The notes: generated by a model from the sequence alone, not told the origin. Shown: positions 26,950 through 35,849, counted from the stretch's first letter. The stretch: DNA of 64,000 bases from Amycolatopsis sp. DSM 110486 (GCF_019468465.1 NZ_CP080519.1:5350001-5414000); one strand, 5' to 3'. Program-made: numbers and translations.

Positions 26950-27709
26950 GCCATTGCTGCGTGCTGTGGGGGTGCGCAAGAGCTACGGGAACACCGAGGT
27001 ACTCAAGGGCATCGACCTCGAAGTGCGCCGGGGGCAGGTGGTGTGCTTGCTCGGACCGTCGGGGGCGGGCAAGAGCACGTTCCTGCGCTGCCTCAACCAC
27101 CTGGAGACGATCGACGCCGGGCAGGTCTGGGTCGACGGCGAGCCGATCGGCTTCCGGCTGCGCGGCGGGAAGCTGTATGAACTGCGCGAAAAGGACGTCG
27201 CGCGACAACGGCGGGACATCGGCATGGTGTTCCAGCGGTTCAACCTGTTCGGGCACCGGACGGCGCTGCAGAACGTGATCGAGGGACCGGTGCGGGTGCT
27301 CGGGATGAACCCGTCACGGGCCCGCGAGGAGGCGTTGGAGCTGCTGGACCGCGTGGGGCTCGCTCATCGCGCGGACGCGTACCCGGCGCAGCTTTCCGGT
27401 GGGCAGCAGCAGCGTGTTGCGATCGCGCGGTCGCTGGCGATGAAGCCGAAGCTGATGTTGTTCGACGAGCCGACGTCGGCGCTCGACCCGGAGCTGGTAG
27501 GGGAGGTGCTGGCGGTGATGGGTACGTTGGCGCGGGAGGGGATGACGATGGTGGTCGTGACGCACGAAATGGCCTTCGCCGCGGAGGCGGCGGACGAGGT
27601 GGTGTTCCTCGCCGACGGCGCGGTGGTCGAGACGGGCCCGCCCGAGACCGTGCTGAAGAACCCGGCGCACGAGCGCACCCGCCAGTTCCTCGCGCGGGTC
27701 CTCTCGTGA
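26942..27709 (+). CDS. Amino-acid ABC transporter ATP-binding protein
   Basis: 255 residues from GTG 26942, chosen because GAGGAG ends five bases upstream. Walker [11 protein letters not shown]-loop, signature LSGGQQQR, Walker [14 protein letters not shown] and the switch His (VVVTHEM) are all present. A short insert after Walker A ([20 protein letters not shown]) is seen in some GlnQ/HisP members. Drives import through the upstream permease. Confidence 0.94.
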   Translation: MSEPLLRAVGVRKSYGNTEVLKGIDLEVRRGQVVCLLGPSGAGKSTFLRCLNHLETIDAGQVWVDGEPIGFRLRGGKLYELREKDVARQRRDIGMVFQRFNLFGHRTALQNVIEGPVRVLGMNPSRAREEALELLDRVGLAHRADAYPAQLSGGQQQRVAIARSLAMKPKLMLFDEPTSALDPELVGEVLAVMGTLAREGMTMVVVTHEMAFAAEAADEVVFLADGAVVETGPPETVLKNPAHERTRQFLARVLS

Positions 27710-29430
27710 CGCGGATCTCGCCCCGGTACCTGCTGCAGTTCGACGAGCCCGCCGGCTACCTCGACTTCGCGCGGTTCGGGCCGCCGTCGCACGCGGTGCT
27801 CGACACCACGGCGAGCCTGCTCGAAGCGGCGACGAAGGCCGGGCCGTCCACTGTGGACGAGCTGATGCGCCAGGAGACGCGCGCGAAGGCGGCCGCGGCG
27901 CGGCTGTGCGGGAGCGACACCGACCACACCGTGCTGCTGCCGCACACGAGCCTGGGGTTGTTCCAGGCGGCGTTCAACTCCCACGGCGAGGTGCTGGTCT
28001 CGACGGGGGAGTTCCCGGCGAACACGTATCCGTGGGCGCGCGCGTCCCAGGCCGGGCGGGTGCGGGTTCGCCGCTTGCCCGCCGGGTTTGTCACGCCTTC
28101 CCGGGTTGCCGAAGCGCTGACGCCCGAGACGACGGTGGTGTCGGTGAGCGCCGTCGACTTCCGCACCGGCTACCGCGCCGACCTCGCCGCGTTGCGCGAG
28201 GTGGTGGGCGATCGGCTGCTGGTCGTCGACGGGATCCAGGGCTTCGGCGTGATCGAGGCGCCGTGGGAGGTCGCGGACGTGCTCGTGGTCGGCGGCCAGA
28301 AGTGGCTGCGCGCCGGCTGGGGCACGGGCTTCGCGGTGCTGTCCGACCGTGCGCTGGAGCGCATGGACCCGATCCTGTCCGGCTGGACGGGCGCGCGCGA
28401 CCCCGGCCTGTTCGACGACGAGATCCACCCCGCCGACACGACCGCCGCGGGCTGGTCGATCTCGAACCTGAGCCCCATCACGTCCGGTGCCTTCGCGGCG
28501 GCTCTGGAGCTGGTGGAGGAGGCGGGCGTCGGGGCGATCGCCGGTCGGATCGGCGAACGCGTGGACGCCTTGGAGGAAGTGCTGCTGTCGCTGGGCGCTT
28601 CGGTCGTGTCCGCGGTGGACCGCCGGGCGGGGATCCTGGCGTTCGAGCTGCCCGGCCACCCGGCGGAACAGGTGGGTGCGGCATTGTCGGCGGCCGGCAT
28701 CGCGGCAACGGTCCGGCCGGAACACGTCCGCCTCTCGCCGCACGCGTCAACGCCGGTTTCCGCCGCCGAGGCCGTCCGGTCCGCTTTGGACAGTCTCCTG
28801 CGCCCGCGTACCTCGGTAACTTTCCCGTCGGTGGTTTCGGGTGGTGCGACGCCCGCGTTGCTCACCGCCCTGATCCCCGCCGTCGACGGCCTGGCCGCCA
28901 TGCTGGGCCCCGGCAACGAGGTCCTGCTCCACGACCTGTCCCGCCTGCCCGACTCCATCGTCGCCATCGCGGGCGACGTCACCGGCCGCACCGCCGGCGG
29001 GCCCATGACGGACCTCCTGCTCGGCCTCGTCCGCCGCGGCACCACGCAGGACCTGACCAACTACCGCACTCACGGCCCGGACGGCCGCGCGATCCGCTCG
29101 TCCACCCTCTTCCTCCGCGACGCCGACGGCGTGGCAGTCGGCTGCCTGTGCGTGAACAGCGAAACGTCACCGTCCTCGGACGCGGCTGCCTCGCGGCCCG
29201 AGACCTTCCCGCCCGACGTCGACAGCCTGCAACGCTTCCTGGTCGACCGCGCCATCGGCAAGGCGGGCATCCCCGTGGACCTCATGAAGAAGCGCCACAA
29301 GGCCGCCGTCGTGCGCGAACTCGACGAGGCGGGGTTCTTCCTCATCAAGGACGCGGTGGACCACCTGGCCACCCACCTGGACGTGACCCGGTACACGATC
29401 TACAACTACTTGAATGAGATCAGAGCCTGA
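27706..29430 (+). CDS. Fusion of PLP aminotransferase-V enzyme with YheO-PAS/DauR-type regulator
   Basis: 574 residues starting in a GTGA overlap with the ATPase gene. Residues about 1-365 are a class V PLP enzyme (cysteine-desulfurase/epimerase fold) with the Schiff-base Lys199 in [13 protein letters not shown]. Residues about 380-500 match a YheO-like PAS sensor, and 510-574 a DauR-type helix-turn-helix ([12 protein letters not shown]). DauR controls D-arginine use in Pseudomonas. Here an amino-acid enzyme and its sensor-regulator appear as one protein in the transport operon, so it may sense and metabolise the imported amino acid. The frame is continuous with no sign of a sequencing fusion. 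Confidence 0.8.
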   Translation: MTRISPRYLLQFDEPAGYLDFARFGPPSHAVLDTTASLLEAATKAGPSTVDELMRQETRAKAAAARLCGSDTDHTVLLPHTSLGLFQAAFNSHGEVLVSTGEFPANTYPWARASQAGRVRVRRLPAGFVTPSRVAEALTPETTVVSVSAVDFRTGYRADLAALREVVGDRLLVVDGIQGFGVIEAPWEVADVLVVGGQKWLRAGWGTGFAVLSDRALERMDPILSGWTGARDPGLFDDEIHPADTTAAGWSISNLSPITSGAFAAALELVEEAGVGAIAGRIGERVDALEEVLLSLGASVVSAVDRRAGILAFELPGHPAEQVGAALSAAGIAATVRPEHVRLSPHASTPVSAAEAVRSALDSLLRPRTSVTFPSVVSGGATPALLTALIPAVDGLAAMLGPGNEVLLHDLSRLPDSIVAIAGDVTGRTAGGPMTDLLLGLVRRGTTQDLTNYRTHGPDGRAIRSSTLFLRDADGVAVGCLCVNSETSPSSDAAASRPETFPPDVDSLQRFLVDRAIGKAGIPVDLMKKRHKAAVVRELDEAGFFLIKDAVDHLATHLDVTRYTIYNYLNEIRA

Positions 29431-29631
29431 GCCCGCGCGCCGTCGGCTGGTCGGGACGGACGGTGCAGCGACCACAGGCTCGCCCGTGGCCGCTCGGTGA
29501 CCGGCCACGGCCTCCGCGGCCGAGGTCGCGCGGGTGGAGGCGGGGTGGGTTGAGGGACCCGGGGGTCTCGACTGAGGTCGGGTACGCCTGCCGTCGGCTA
29601 CTTCAAGAACACCGCCACCATGGCTCCTGGG
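29431..29631. other. Gap with no gene recognised
   Basis: GC-rich spacer. It contains TACTTCAAGAAC at 29599, which recurs at 30840 (see the direct-repeat entries); on the minus strand this reads as a short tail like the end of the glycosyltransferase gene. Nothing else is supported. Confidence 0.3.
29599..29619. repeat. Left copy of imperfect 21-base direct repeat
   Basis: TACTTCAAGAAC followed by ACCGCCACC. The right copy at 30840-30860 differs at three positions. Together they bracket the orphan gene at 29632-30564. Confidence 0.35.
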
Positions 29632-30564
29632 TCATGCCGCCGCAGGTCCTTCCTCATCGGCCAATCCGGGCAGCCACCCGCTCAGGGTTTTGAGCAGCCG
29701 CTTCTTCACTGCGTCGGTCAGCGACTTCGTGAGTGGATCAACGCAGTAGGTCACCACGGCCTCGTGGCGCTCTGGAGACTTGCAGATCAGCACCGCCAGA
29801 ACCCGGACCACTGGCAGAAGCTTCTTGAACCCGTTCAGAGCTGCCAACGGAGGGGCCAGTGGCTGCAGCAGGTTCCACATACTCTTGACCGCCGTCTTCA
29901 CCACGATCTCTTCGAGCGGCAAACGTCGATGCGCCTTTCGTGACGCCAGGATGAGGTTGGTGGCCCGGTCAGGGATGCCATCGACGGCCTTCACGCCTTC
30001 GTCGATGAGGTGCGCGAACTGTGCGAGGAGGTCGCACCAGAAGTGGTCGGCGAGTGCCACCTTCGTCGAGTCCGGAAGCGGCCCCGGGTAGGCCTTCTCG
30101 ACGTCCTTGAGGACGACGTCAGTCAGTGCTTTGCCGAGCCGTTCGATCTCGTCGACCCTGGAACTCGGGGGTGGGGGTGGCCCATCGTGGCCGCCGCCGT
30201 GGTGGAGTTCCGCTCGTGGATCCGGAGCGGTCGGACTGGGCTTCACGGCAGGCTGATGACTTCTGATCGGGCTCGCTGCGCGCGGACTCTGGCCCACGTC
30301 CTCCGCTGCCGCATTCGGTCCTTCTGCTACGGGGCGGGCTGATCCGTGTGCCGTTTTCGGAAGACGTTTCCCGTGACGCTGTGCGTAGTCATCGGCTAGA
30401 TGATCGATGATCTCGGCTACGGCGGTGTCGATCGCCGCGGCCTTCTCCTTGTACGTGCTCCGATGTGGTCGATTGTTTTTCTGGGTGGCAGCGTTCCACG
30501 CCTCGTCGGCCTCCTTTCGCAGCTTCGCGCGATCCTGGGGGTCTGTGGCCTTGGCCAGCGTCAT
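29632..30564 (-). CDS. Orphan protein, function unknown
   Basis: 310 residues from the ATG at 30564; in-frame Met codons further upstream exist. A charged helical N-terminal part (KLRKEADEAWNAATQKN) leads to a proline-rich linker with PPPPPS near the middle, then a C-terminal helical domain of about 170 residues with a mildly hydrophobic stretch (LKTLSGWLPGLA). No known motif is recognised. Codon use and GC look lower than in neighbours, and the gene is bracketed by imperfect direct repeats, so acquisition by transfer is possible. Confidence 0.5.
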   Translation of the reverse strand: MTLAKATDPQDRAKLRKEADEAWNAATQKNNRPHRSTYKEKAAAIDTAVAEIIDHLADDYAQRHGKRLPKTAHGSARPVAEGPNAAAEDVGQSPRAASPIRSHQPAVKPSPTAPDPRAELHHGGGHDGPPPPPSSRVDEIERLGKALTDVVLKDVEKAYPGPLPDSTKVALADHFWCDLLAQFAHLIDEGVKAVDGIPDRATNLILASRKAHRRLPLEEIVVKTAVKSMWNLLQPLAPPLAALNGFKKLLPVVRVLAVLICKSPERHEAVVTYCVDPLTKSLTDAVKKRLLKTLSGWLPGLADEEGPAAA

Positions 30565-30780
30565 CGATCCGGTCCAGCCATGCAGTGCTCCACAGCACCC
30601 TCGACATTCGCACGTGCGGCTCCCGGATCGTCCGCAGCTCGAGTTATGCGCCATCGCTCCCCTTCGGCCCCCTCGGCAATCCCTTGATCGTCCTCGGGTA
30701 TTCACCGCTGTTCGTACCGCTGAGTCGGTGAATCGCGCCTGGTAGCGCAAAAATACAATGGCAACACAAATGGCGTAACG

Positions 30781-30821
30781 TGCGAAAAGAAAAGCCCCGG
30801 CGATGATTACCGCCGGGGCTT
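30781..30821 (-). terminator. Rho-independent terminator of the glycosyltransferase gene
   Basis: Read on the minus strand, AAGCCCCGGCG, an 8-base loop and CGCCGGGGCTT form an 11-bp perfect stem followed by TTCTTTTC. It begins 18 bases after the stop codon. Confidence 0.85.
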
Positions 30822-30838
30822 GATGATACGCGTGTGGG

Positions 30839-32008
30839 TTACTTCAAGAACGCCTCCACCGCATCAACCGCCGCCGAAATGCCGCCGTGGGCGTGGATTT
30901 CCGTGGACAACGACGACAGCCGTGCGGCCATCTCGGCGGAGCCCGCGACCTCGGCGACCGCCGAACGCAAGGAAGCAGCGGTCACCGACGAAGCCGGCAA
31001 GTGTCGCCCCACTCCGAGCGTCTCGAGTTGCGCCGCGTTGCCGAATTGGTCGGCGGCCTGCGGGATGGCCACGGTGGGGACGCCGTACCACAGCGCTTCC
31101 GTGCAGCTGCCCATGCCGGCGTGGGTGATGAACGCCGAGGCCGCCGAAAGCACCGCCAGCTGGGGGACGCGGGAGTGCACCTCGAACGACGGTGGCAGCG
31201 GGCCCAGGTCCGAAGCGGACACGAACGAGCCGATCGACATCACGACGTGCCAAGGTGAGTCGGCGAACGCCTCCAGGCAAGCCCGGTACACGGGTACCTG
31301 GTCGGTGAACGCCGTGCCGAACGAAACCAGCAGCACGGGCTTCCCCGAATCAGGCGGGGTCCACGACTCCGCCAGTCGATCGGGCGACAGGCATGGTCCG
31401 ACGAACCGGACGTGCGGCCCGACCCGGGAGGCGTGGGGCTGCATCGCTCGCGGAATGAGCGACAGCACCCGCGGGGGGTGGGACAGCCAGGTCCACGCCT
31501 CCTCGGTCTCGCCGTTTTCCCGCAGCCACGCGGTCATCGTGCGGGCGTAGTCCACACCGGACGGTGAGGCCTTGATCGGGTCCATCACCGAACTCATGTC
31601 CTCGTCGTAGCCCTCCCATGCGACAAGCGTGGGCGACAGCTGCACGGCGGGCACCCCGTACCGGGATCCGAGCAGGGGCGCGCCGAGGCCGCCGATGTCG
31701 TAGAGGAGCAGGTCGGGGCGGTCGGCGTCGAACGTCGACAGCAGTTGCGGGTGTACGGCGATCGCCTCGTCCAGGAAGACGCGCATGGCGTCGGCCGGGT
31801 CGTCGGGCCACGCGCCGGCCTCGCCGAGGGGCAGGAGGGTCGGGTGGGTCACGACGCGGGCGCCCGTGGGGGTGACCAGTGATTCGAGAGGCGATCCCAC
31901 CACGTAGCTCACCCGGTGCCCGCGCCGCACGAGTTCGGCGATGACGCCGAGGGACGGGTAGATGTGGCTCGGTGCGGTGGTACCGACCATCACGATGTGT
32001 TCGCGCAT
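30839..32008 (-). CDS. Macrolide-type UDP-glycosyltransferase (GT1, MGT family)
   Basis: 389 residues from the ATG at 32008 with GGAG upstream; a TTG at 32023 is a weaker start. GT-B fold features: N-terminal acceptor half (GTTAPSHIYPSLGVIAELVRRGHRVSYV), and the donor-binding C-terminal half with LLVSFGTAF and THAGMGSCTEALWYGVPTVAIPQAADQFGNA. MGT enzymes inactivate macrolides by adding glucose to the desosamine hydroxyl. Upstream lies a short leader ORF with an R-L-R motif and a stem, a layout used for antibiotic-induced attenuation. The gene has its own terminator. Confidence 0.88.
   Translation of the reverse strand: MREHIVMVGTTAPSHIYPSLGVIAELVRRGHRVSYVVGSPLESLVTPTGARVVTHPTLLPLGEAGAWPDDPADAMRVFLDEAIAVHPQLLSTFDADRPDLLLYDIGGLGAPLLGSRYGVPAVQLSPTLVAWEGYDEDMSSVMDPIKASPSGVDYARTMTAWLRENGETEEAWTWLSHPPRVLSLIPRAMQPHASRVGPHVRFVGPCLSPDRLAESWTPPDSGKPVLLVSFGTAFTDQVPVYRACLEAFADSPWHVVMSIGSFVSASDLGPLPPSFEVHSRVPQLAVLSAASAFITHAGMGSCTEALWYGVPTVAIPQAADQFGNAAQLETLGVGRHLPASSVTAASLRSAVAEVAGSAEMAARLSSLSTEIHAHGGISAAVDAVEAFLK
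30840..30860. repeat. Right copy of imperfect 21-base direct repeat
   Basis: TACTTCAAGAAC followed by GCCTCCACC, coinciding with the 3' end of the glycosyltransferase gene. It pairs with the copy at 29599-29619. Confidence 0.35.
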
Positions 32009-32040
32009 GAACGACTCCGTCAAAGGGGGAGGACGCGGCG

Positions 32041-32072
32041 CGCAAGGAAGACGGCCGCGGACGCGCGGCCGT
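32041..32072 (-). terminator. Attenuator-type stem before the glycosyltransferase
   Basis: On the minus strand ACGGCCGCG, a 4-base loop and CGCGGCCGT form a 9-bp stem followed by CTTCCTTG. It lies between the leader stop (32090) and the glycosyltransferase start (32008). A downstream GAGTC near the ribosome-binding site can pair with GACTC just after the leader, giving a possible alternative fold. Confidence 0.5.
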
Positions 32073-32089
32073 GAAGAGTCACGCCGGGG

Positions 32090-32122
32090 CTAAAGCTGCC
32101 GCAAGCGCTGGAAGATCGTCAT
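32090..32122 (-). CDS. Leader peptide MTIFQRLRQL (predicted antibiotic-sensing)
   Basis: A 10-codon ORF on the minus strand, ATG at 32122 and TAG at 32090-32092. It contains R-L-R, the +X+ pattern on which ribosomes stall when a macrolide occupies the exit tunnel (known for ErmD-type leaders). TACGGT ends seven bases before the ATG, so the message would be leaderless with the ORF at its 5' end. The next gene on the strand is a macrolide-type glycosyltransferase. Expression and stalling are predictions; the ORF is short enough to be chance. Confidence 0.55.
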   Translation of the reverse strand: MTIFQRLRQL

Positions 32123-32129
32123 GGCGGCC

Positions 32130-32167
32130 ACCGTAACGGCGACCCGGCGCGGGGACCAACCGAATTT
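32130..32167 (-). promoter_or_regulatory. Promoter with WhiB7-type AT-rich element
   Basis: On the minus strand: AAATT (32163-32167), three bases, TTGGTC as -35 (32154-32159), an 18-base spacer and TACGGT as -10 (32130-32135). An AT-rich block three bases before the -35 is the known WhiB7-binding arrangement at actinobacterial antibiotic-resistance promoters. WhiB7 dependence is inferred. Confidence 0.55.
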
Positions 32168-32290
32168 CCGACGTCCACCTTTCGTAGGGACTATCGGGCA
32201 GAGCGCCGCGATCAACCGGCCGGGCGCGGCCAAGACGACTAACGTCTGGCGGACCCGACAGACGAGAACCCCGACAGAGAAGGAACTCCC

Positions 32291-33859
32291 GTGAGACGTG
32301 CTGTCTTCGCGGCAGTCGCCGTCGCGACGCTGGCCTCGCTGGTCACCGCGCCCGTCGCGTCAGCGGCGCCGGCCACCGCCCCCGCCGCCTACACCCCGCC
32401 GCCCGTGGCGTGGGGTCAGTGCGACAACGCCGGCCTGCAGGCGGCCGGCGCCCAGTGCGGTTTCGTGACCGTGCCCCTGGACTACAGCAACCCGGGCGGC
32501 CAGAAGGCGCAGCTCGCCGTCAGCCGCATCAAGCACAAGGCGCCGGACGCGCAGTACCAGGGCGTCATGCTCACCAACCCCGGTGGCCCCGGCGGCTCGG
32601 GCCTGACGCTTTCGCGCGTCGGCGCCAACGTGCCCAACCACGCGGGCGACGCGTACGACTGGATCGGCTTCGACCCGCGCGGCGTCGGCTCCAGCAAGCC
32701 CGCGCTTTCGTGCGACAACAGCTACACGAGCTTCGACCGGCCCTCGTACGTGCCGCTCACGCCGAGCCTCGAGAAGGCGTGGCTCAACCGCGCCAAGGGC
32801 TACGCCGAGGACTGCGCCAAGAAGAACCCGAAGGCGCTGCTCGACAACCTGAAGACCACCGACTCGGTGCGCGACATGGACTCCATCCGCGCCGCCCTGG
32901 GTGCCGACAAGATCAACTTCTACGGCTACTCCTACGGCACCTACCTCGGCCAGGTCTACGGCACGATGTTCCCGCAGCGCGTGCGCCGTATGGTGCTCGA
33001 CTCGACGGTGGACCCGCGCGACGTCTGGTACCAGGCGAACCTGAACCAGGATGTGGCGTTCGACCGCAACATCAACATCTGGTTCGGCTGGCTCGCCAAG
33101 TACGACAACACCTACCACCTGGGCAAGACGCAGGCCTCGGTGAAGGCGACCGTCGACCGTGAGCTGGTCAAGCTCTCGCTCAAGCCCGCGGGCGGCCAGA
33201 TCGGACCCGACGAGCTGACCGACGTGATCCAGCAGGCCAGCTACTACCAGCTCACCTGGCTGGACGTGGCAGACGCCCTGTCGGCGATCGTCACGAAGAA
33301 CGACCCGTCGCTGGTCAAGGCGCTGTTCGAGTCCGACAGCGACAACGGTTACGCCGTGTACCTCGGCGTGCAGTGCACCGACGTGCAGTGGCCGACCAAC
33401 TGGAACCAGTGGCGCCTCGACAACTGGAAGACCTTCCTGAAGGCGCCGTACTTCACCTGGCAGAACGCCTGGTTCAACGCCCCCTGCGTGTACTGGCCCG
33501 CGAAGGCGAGCAAGCCCGTGCAGGTCGACGGCAAGGGCGTGCAGAGCGTGCTGATGATCGACGAGACGCTCGACGCGGCCACGCCGTACGAGGGCAGCCT
33601 CGAGGTCCGCAGCCGCTTCCCGGGTGCGTCGCTGATCGCGGAGCCGGGTGGCACGAGCCACGCCATCACGCCGCGCGGCAACGCGTGCGTGGACACCAAG
33701 ATCGCGGACTACCTGGCGACCGGCGCCCTGCCGGCCCGCAAGCCGGGCCGCACCGCCGACGTCGAGTGCGCGCCGCTGCCGCAGCCGCAACCGGCCCCGT
33801 CGGCGTCCGCGCAGGCGAAGGCCAAGGCGGACCCGCTTCCGCTGCTGGGTCACCTCTGA
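32291..33859 (+). CDS. Secreted tripeptidyl-aminopeptidase-like alpha/beta hydrolase
   Basis: 522 residues from GTG with GAAGGA upstream. A Sec signal peptide ends near residue 30 (APVASAAPA). The oxyanion region NPGGPGGSG, nucleophile motif GYSYG (Ser in FYGYSYGTYLGQ), a late Asp in MIDETLDAATPYEG and His in GGTSHAI complete the catalytic triad of the SlpD/E-TAP family. A C-terminal Pro/Ala/Lys-rich tail follows. It should release short peptides from extracellular proteins. It is divergent from the glycosyltransferase leader and has its own terminator. Confidence 0.9.
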   Translation: MRRAVFAAVAVATLASLVTAPVASAAPATAPAAYTPPPVAWGQCDNAGLQAAGAQCGFVTVPLDYSNPGGQKAQLAVSRIKHKAPDAQYQGVMLTNPGGPGGSGLTLSRVGANVPNHAGDAYDWIGFDPRGVGSSKPALSCDNSYTSFDRPSYVPLTPSLEKAWLNRAKGYAEDCAKKNPKALLDNLKTTDSVRDMDSIRAALGADKINFYGYSYGTYLGQVYGTMFPQRVRRMVLDSTVDPRDVWYQANLNQDVAFDRNINIWFGWLAKYDNTYHLGKTQASVKATVDRELVKLSLKPAGGQIGPDELTDVIQQASYYQLTWLDVADALSAIVTKNDPSLVKALFESDSDNGYAVYLGVQCTDVQWPTNWNQWRLDNWKTFLKAPYFTWQNAWFNAPCVYWPAKASKPVQVDGKGVQSVLMIDETLDAATPYEGSLEVRSRFPGASLIAEPGGTSHAITPRGNACVDTKIADYLATGALPARKPGRTADVECAPLPQPQPAPSASAQAKAKADPLPLLGHL

Positions 33860-33877
33860 CCAGCTGAAACGCCGGCC

Positions 33878-33915
33878 GAAGCGCCGGGTGGGGCACTGTC
33901 CCCGCCCGGCGCTTC
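33878..33915 (+). terminator. Terminator after the secreted peptidase
   Basis: 16-base arms (33878-33893 and 33900-33915) pair with one G-T mismatch around a 6-base loop, followed by GTCGTTT, 18 bases after the stop codon. Confidence 0.8.
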
Positions 33916-33988
33916 GTCGTTTCCAGGGCCCTCGAAAGACCTTGATTTACCAAGTTCGCGGCTCGTAGCACTTTTCATCACAGCGAGG

Positions 33989-34027
33989 TTTGTGTTACAA
34001 AGTTCCCCAGCAGGTTTGCAACGCAAA
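33989..34027. promoter_or_regulatory. Two palindromic operators before ABC-2 exporter
   Basis: TTTGTGTTACAAA (33989-34001) and TTTGCAACGCAAA (34015-34027), both with perfect 5-base arms and a 3-base centre, are 26 bases apart, just before the exporter start at 34044. They fit a homodimeric repressor. The winged-helix gene at 36503 is one candidate. Confidence 0.6.
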
Positions 34028-34043
34028 GTCGATGGGGGACGGG

Positions 34044-34958
34044 ATGAGTGAGGCGTTCAGTCTGAGAGGCCTGACGAAACGGTTCGGGCCGGTGCACGCC
34101 GTCGAGGAGCTGACCCTCGAGGTCAGCCGCGGCGAGGTCGTGGCGCTGCTCGGCCCCAACGGGGCCGGCAAGTCGACCACCATCGACATGCTGCTCGGGC
34201 TCACCCGGCCCGACGAGGGCGAGGTGCGGGTGTTCGGCGGCGACGCGCGGGCGGCCGTCGACGCCGGGCGCATGGCCGCGATGGTGCAGAACGGCTTCCT
34301 GCTGCGCGACACCACGCCGGCCGAGCTCGTCGCGCTGATGCGCTCGATGTACCGCAAGCCGCTGGCGGCCGCGGAGGTCTTCGAGCGCGCCGGCATCACG
34401 GACTTCGCGAACCGCCGCTGCGGCAAGCTTTCCGGCGGCCAGCTGCAGCGGGTGCGCTACGCGCTGGCCCTGGCCGGCGACCCCGAGTTGCTGGTGCTCG
34501 ACGAGCCGACCGCCGCCATGGACGTGGACGGCCGGCGCTCGTTCTGGGCCTCGATGCACGAGTTCAGCGCAGGCGGCCGGACGGTGCTGTTCGCCACGCA
34601 CTACCTGGCCGAGGCCGAGGACTACGCCGACCGCGTGGTGCTCGTGCGCCACGGCCGCGTGGTCGCCGACGGCACCGTTGCCGACGTCCGCGCCGCCGTC
34701 TCCGGACGCGTGCTGCGGGCCGTGGTGCCCGGTGCGAACGAGGCCGAGCTGGCCGCACTCGCCGGGGTCACCACCGCGCGTATCCAGGGCGCCCGCGCGG
34801 AGTTGGCGTGCGCCGACTCCGACCTCGCGATCCGCGCGCTGCTCACCACGTTCCCGGACGCGAGCGACATCGAGATCCAGGCAGTGGGTCTGGAAGAAGC
34901 GTTCCTCGCGCTGACCGGCGACCAGCACACCGACGAGCCGGAAGGAGCCCTGCGATGA
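34044..34958 (+). CDS. ABC-2 type exporter ATP-binding protein
   Basis: 304 residues from ATG 34044 with GGGGGAC upstream (an in-frame ATG at 34032 is possible). Walker A GPNGAGKST, signature LSGGQLQR, Walker B LLVLDEPTAAMD and switch His (FATHYL) are present, followed by a C-terminal domain typical of DrrA/multidrug-type ATPases. It overlaps the permease start (ATGA). The pair probably exports a drug or lipid; two operators upstream suggest induction by its substrate. Confidence 0.92.
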   Translation: MSEAFSLRGLTKRFGPVHAVEELTLEVSRGEVVALLGPNGAGKSTTIDMLLGLTRPDEGEVRVFGGDARAAVDAGRMAAMVQNGFLLRDTTPAELVALMRSMYRKPLAAAEVFERAGITDFANRRCGKLSGGQLQRVRYALALAGDPELLVLDEPTAAMDVDGRRSFWASMHEFSAGGRTVLFATHYLAEAEDYADRVVLVRHGRVVADGTVADVRAAVSGRVLRAVVPGANEAELAALAGVTTARIQGARAELACADSDLAIRALLTTFPDASDIEIQAVGLEEAFLALTGDQHTDEPEGALR

Positions 34959-35689
34959 ACCTCGTCTACCTGCGCCTGGAGATCGTGCGGATCGTGCGCA
35001 GCCCGCAGTTCGCGCTGTTCACGATCGCCGTGCCACTGGGCATGTTCCTGCTCTTCGGTGGCCTGTTCGGCGACTACGTCGGCCCGGACGGGGTGAAGGC
35101 GAGTACCACCACGATGATCAACATGGGCGCGTATGGCGCCTTGAGCGGCGCGTTGTTCACCGGCACGCGGGTGGCGACCGAACGCACCGATGGCTGGCAG
35201 CGCCAGCTGCGCCTCACCCCGATGCGCGCGCCGGACTACGTGTTCGTGAAGATCGCCTCCGCCATGGCGATGGCCTTGCCGGTGCTCGTGGTGATCTTCG
35301 TGGCCGGCGCCCTGCGCGGGGTCGAGCTCACGGCCACGCAGTGGGTGCTCACGGCGGTGGCGCTGTGGCTGGGCGCGTTGCCGTTCGCGGTGCTGGGCCT
35401 GCTGCTCGGGCTGTTCGGCAAGGGCGACACCGTCGGCGCGATGACTGGCGCGCTGATGCTGCCGCTCGGAGTGTTCGGCGGGTTGTGGATGCCGCTGTCG
35501 ATCATGCCCGGCTGGATGACCACGGTGGCGCACTTCTTCCCGACGTACTGGCTCGGCCGCGTCGGCACGATGCCGGTGGGCGGGGCGAGCGGGCTCGGTC
35601 TCGCGGTGGGCGTGCTGGCGGCGTGGCTGGTCGTGCCCGCACTGGTGGTCGTCCGGCGGTTCCGGTTGGACACGGCCAAGGTCAGTTAG
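34955..35689 (+). CDS. ABC-2 type exporter permease
   Basis: 244 residues with GGAAGGAG upstream of its ATG. Six hydrophobic segments and an ABC-2 pattern (SGALFTGTRVATERTDGWQRQLRLTPM) near the middle. It forms a homodimeric channel with the preceding ATPase. A large inverted repeat follows directly after its stop codon. Confidence 0.9.
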   Translation: MNLVYLRLEIVRIVRSPQFALFTIAVPLGMFLLFGGLFGDYVGPDGVKASTTTMINMGAYGALSGALFTGTRVATERTDGWQRQLRLTPMRAPDYVFVKIASAMAMALPVLVVIFVAGALRGVELTATQWVLTAVALWLGALPFAVLGLLLGLFGKGDTVGAMTGALMLPLGVFGGLWMPLSIMPGWMTTVAHFFPTYWLGRVGTMPVGGASGLGLAVGVLAAWLVVPALVVVRRFRLDTAKVS

Positions 35690-35698
35690 TTGACTGCT

Positions 35699-35790
35699 GT
35701 TACCAATCCGACCAGAAGTAGGCGGGCACGGAACTGGACGTTACCGTGTGTGGCAACCCTTCCCGCCGTGACTGTGGTCGGATTGGTAAC
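35699..35790. repeat. Large inverted repeat between exporter and membrane-protein operon
   Basis: GTTACCAATCCGACC (35699-35713) and its exact complement (35776-35790) enclose a second pair, GGCGGG (35721-35726) and CCCGCC (35762-35767). GCACGGAA (35727-35734) can alternatively pair with TTCCGTGC (35806-35813). Four GTTAC-type elements occur in 100 bases, so operators or a structured leader are possible. Confidence 0.55.
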
Positions 35791-35849
35791 CAGCAGCACA
35801 GTAACTTCCGTGCTGCATAGGGGTCAGCACGGTGGGAGGGCGAAACAAG

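Noticed and set aside
27706..29430. Two separate genes rather than a fusion
   Set aside because: The frame is continuous, with no stop, internal ribosome-binding site plus start, or composition break at the domain border.
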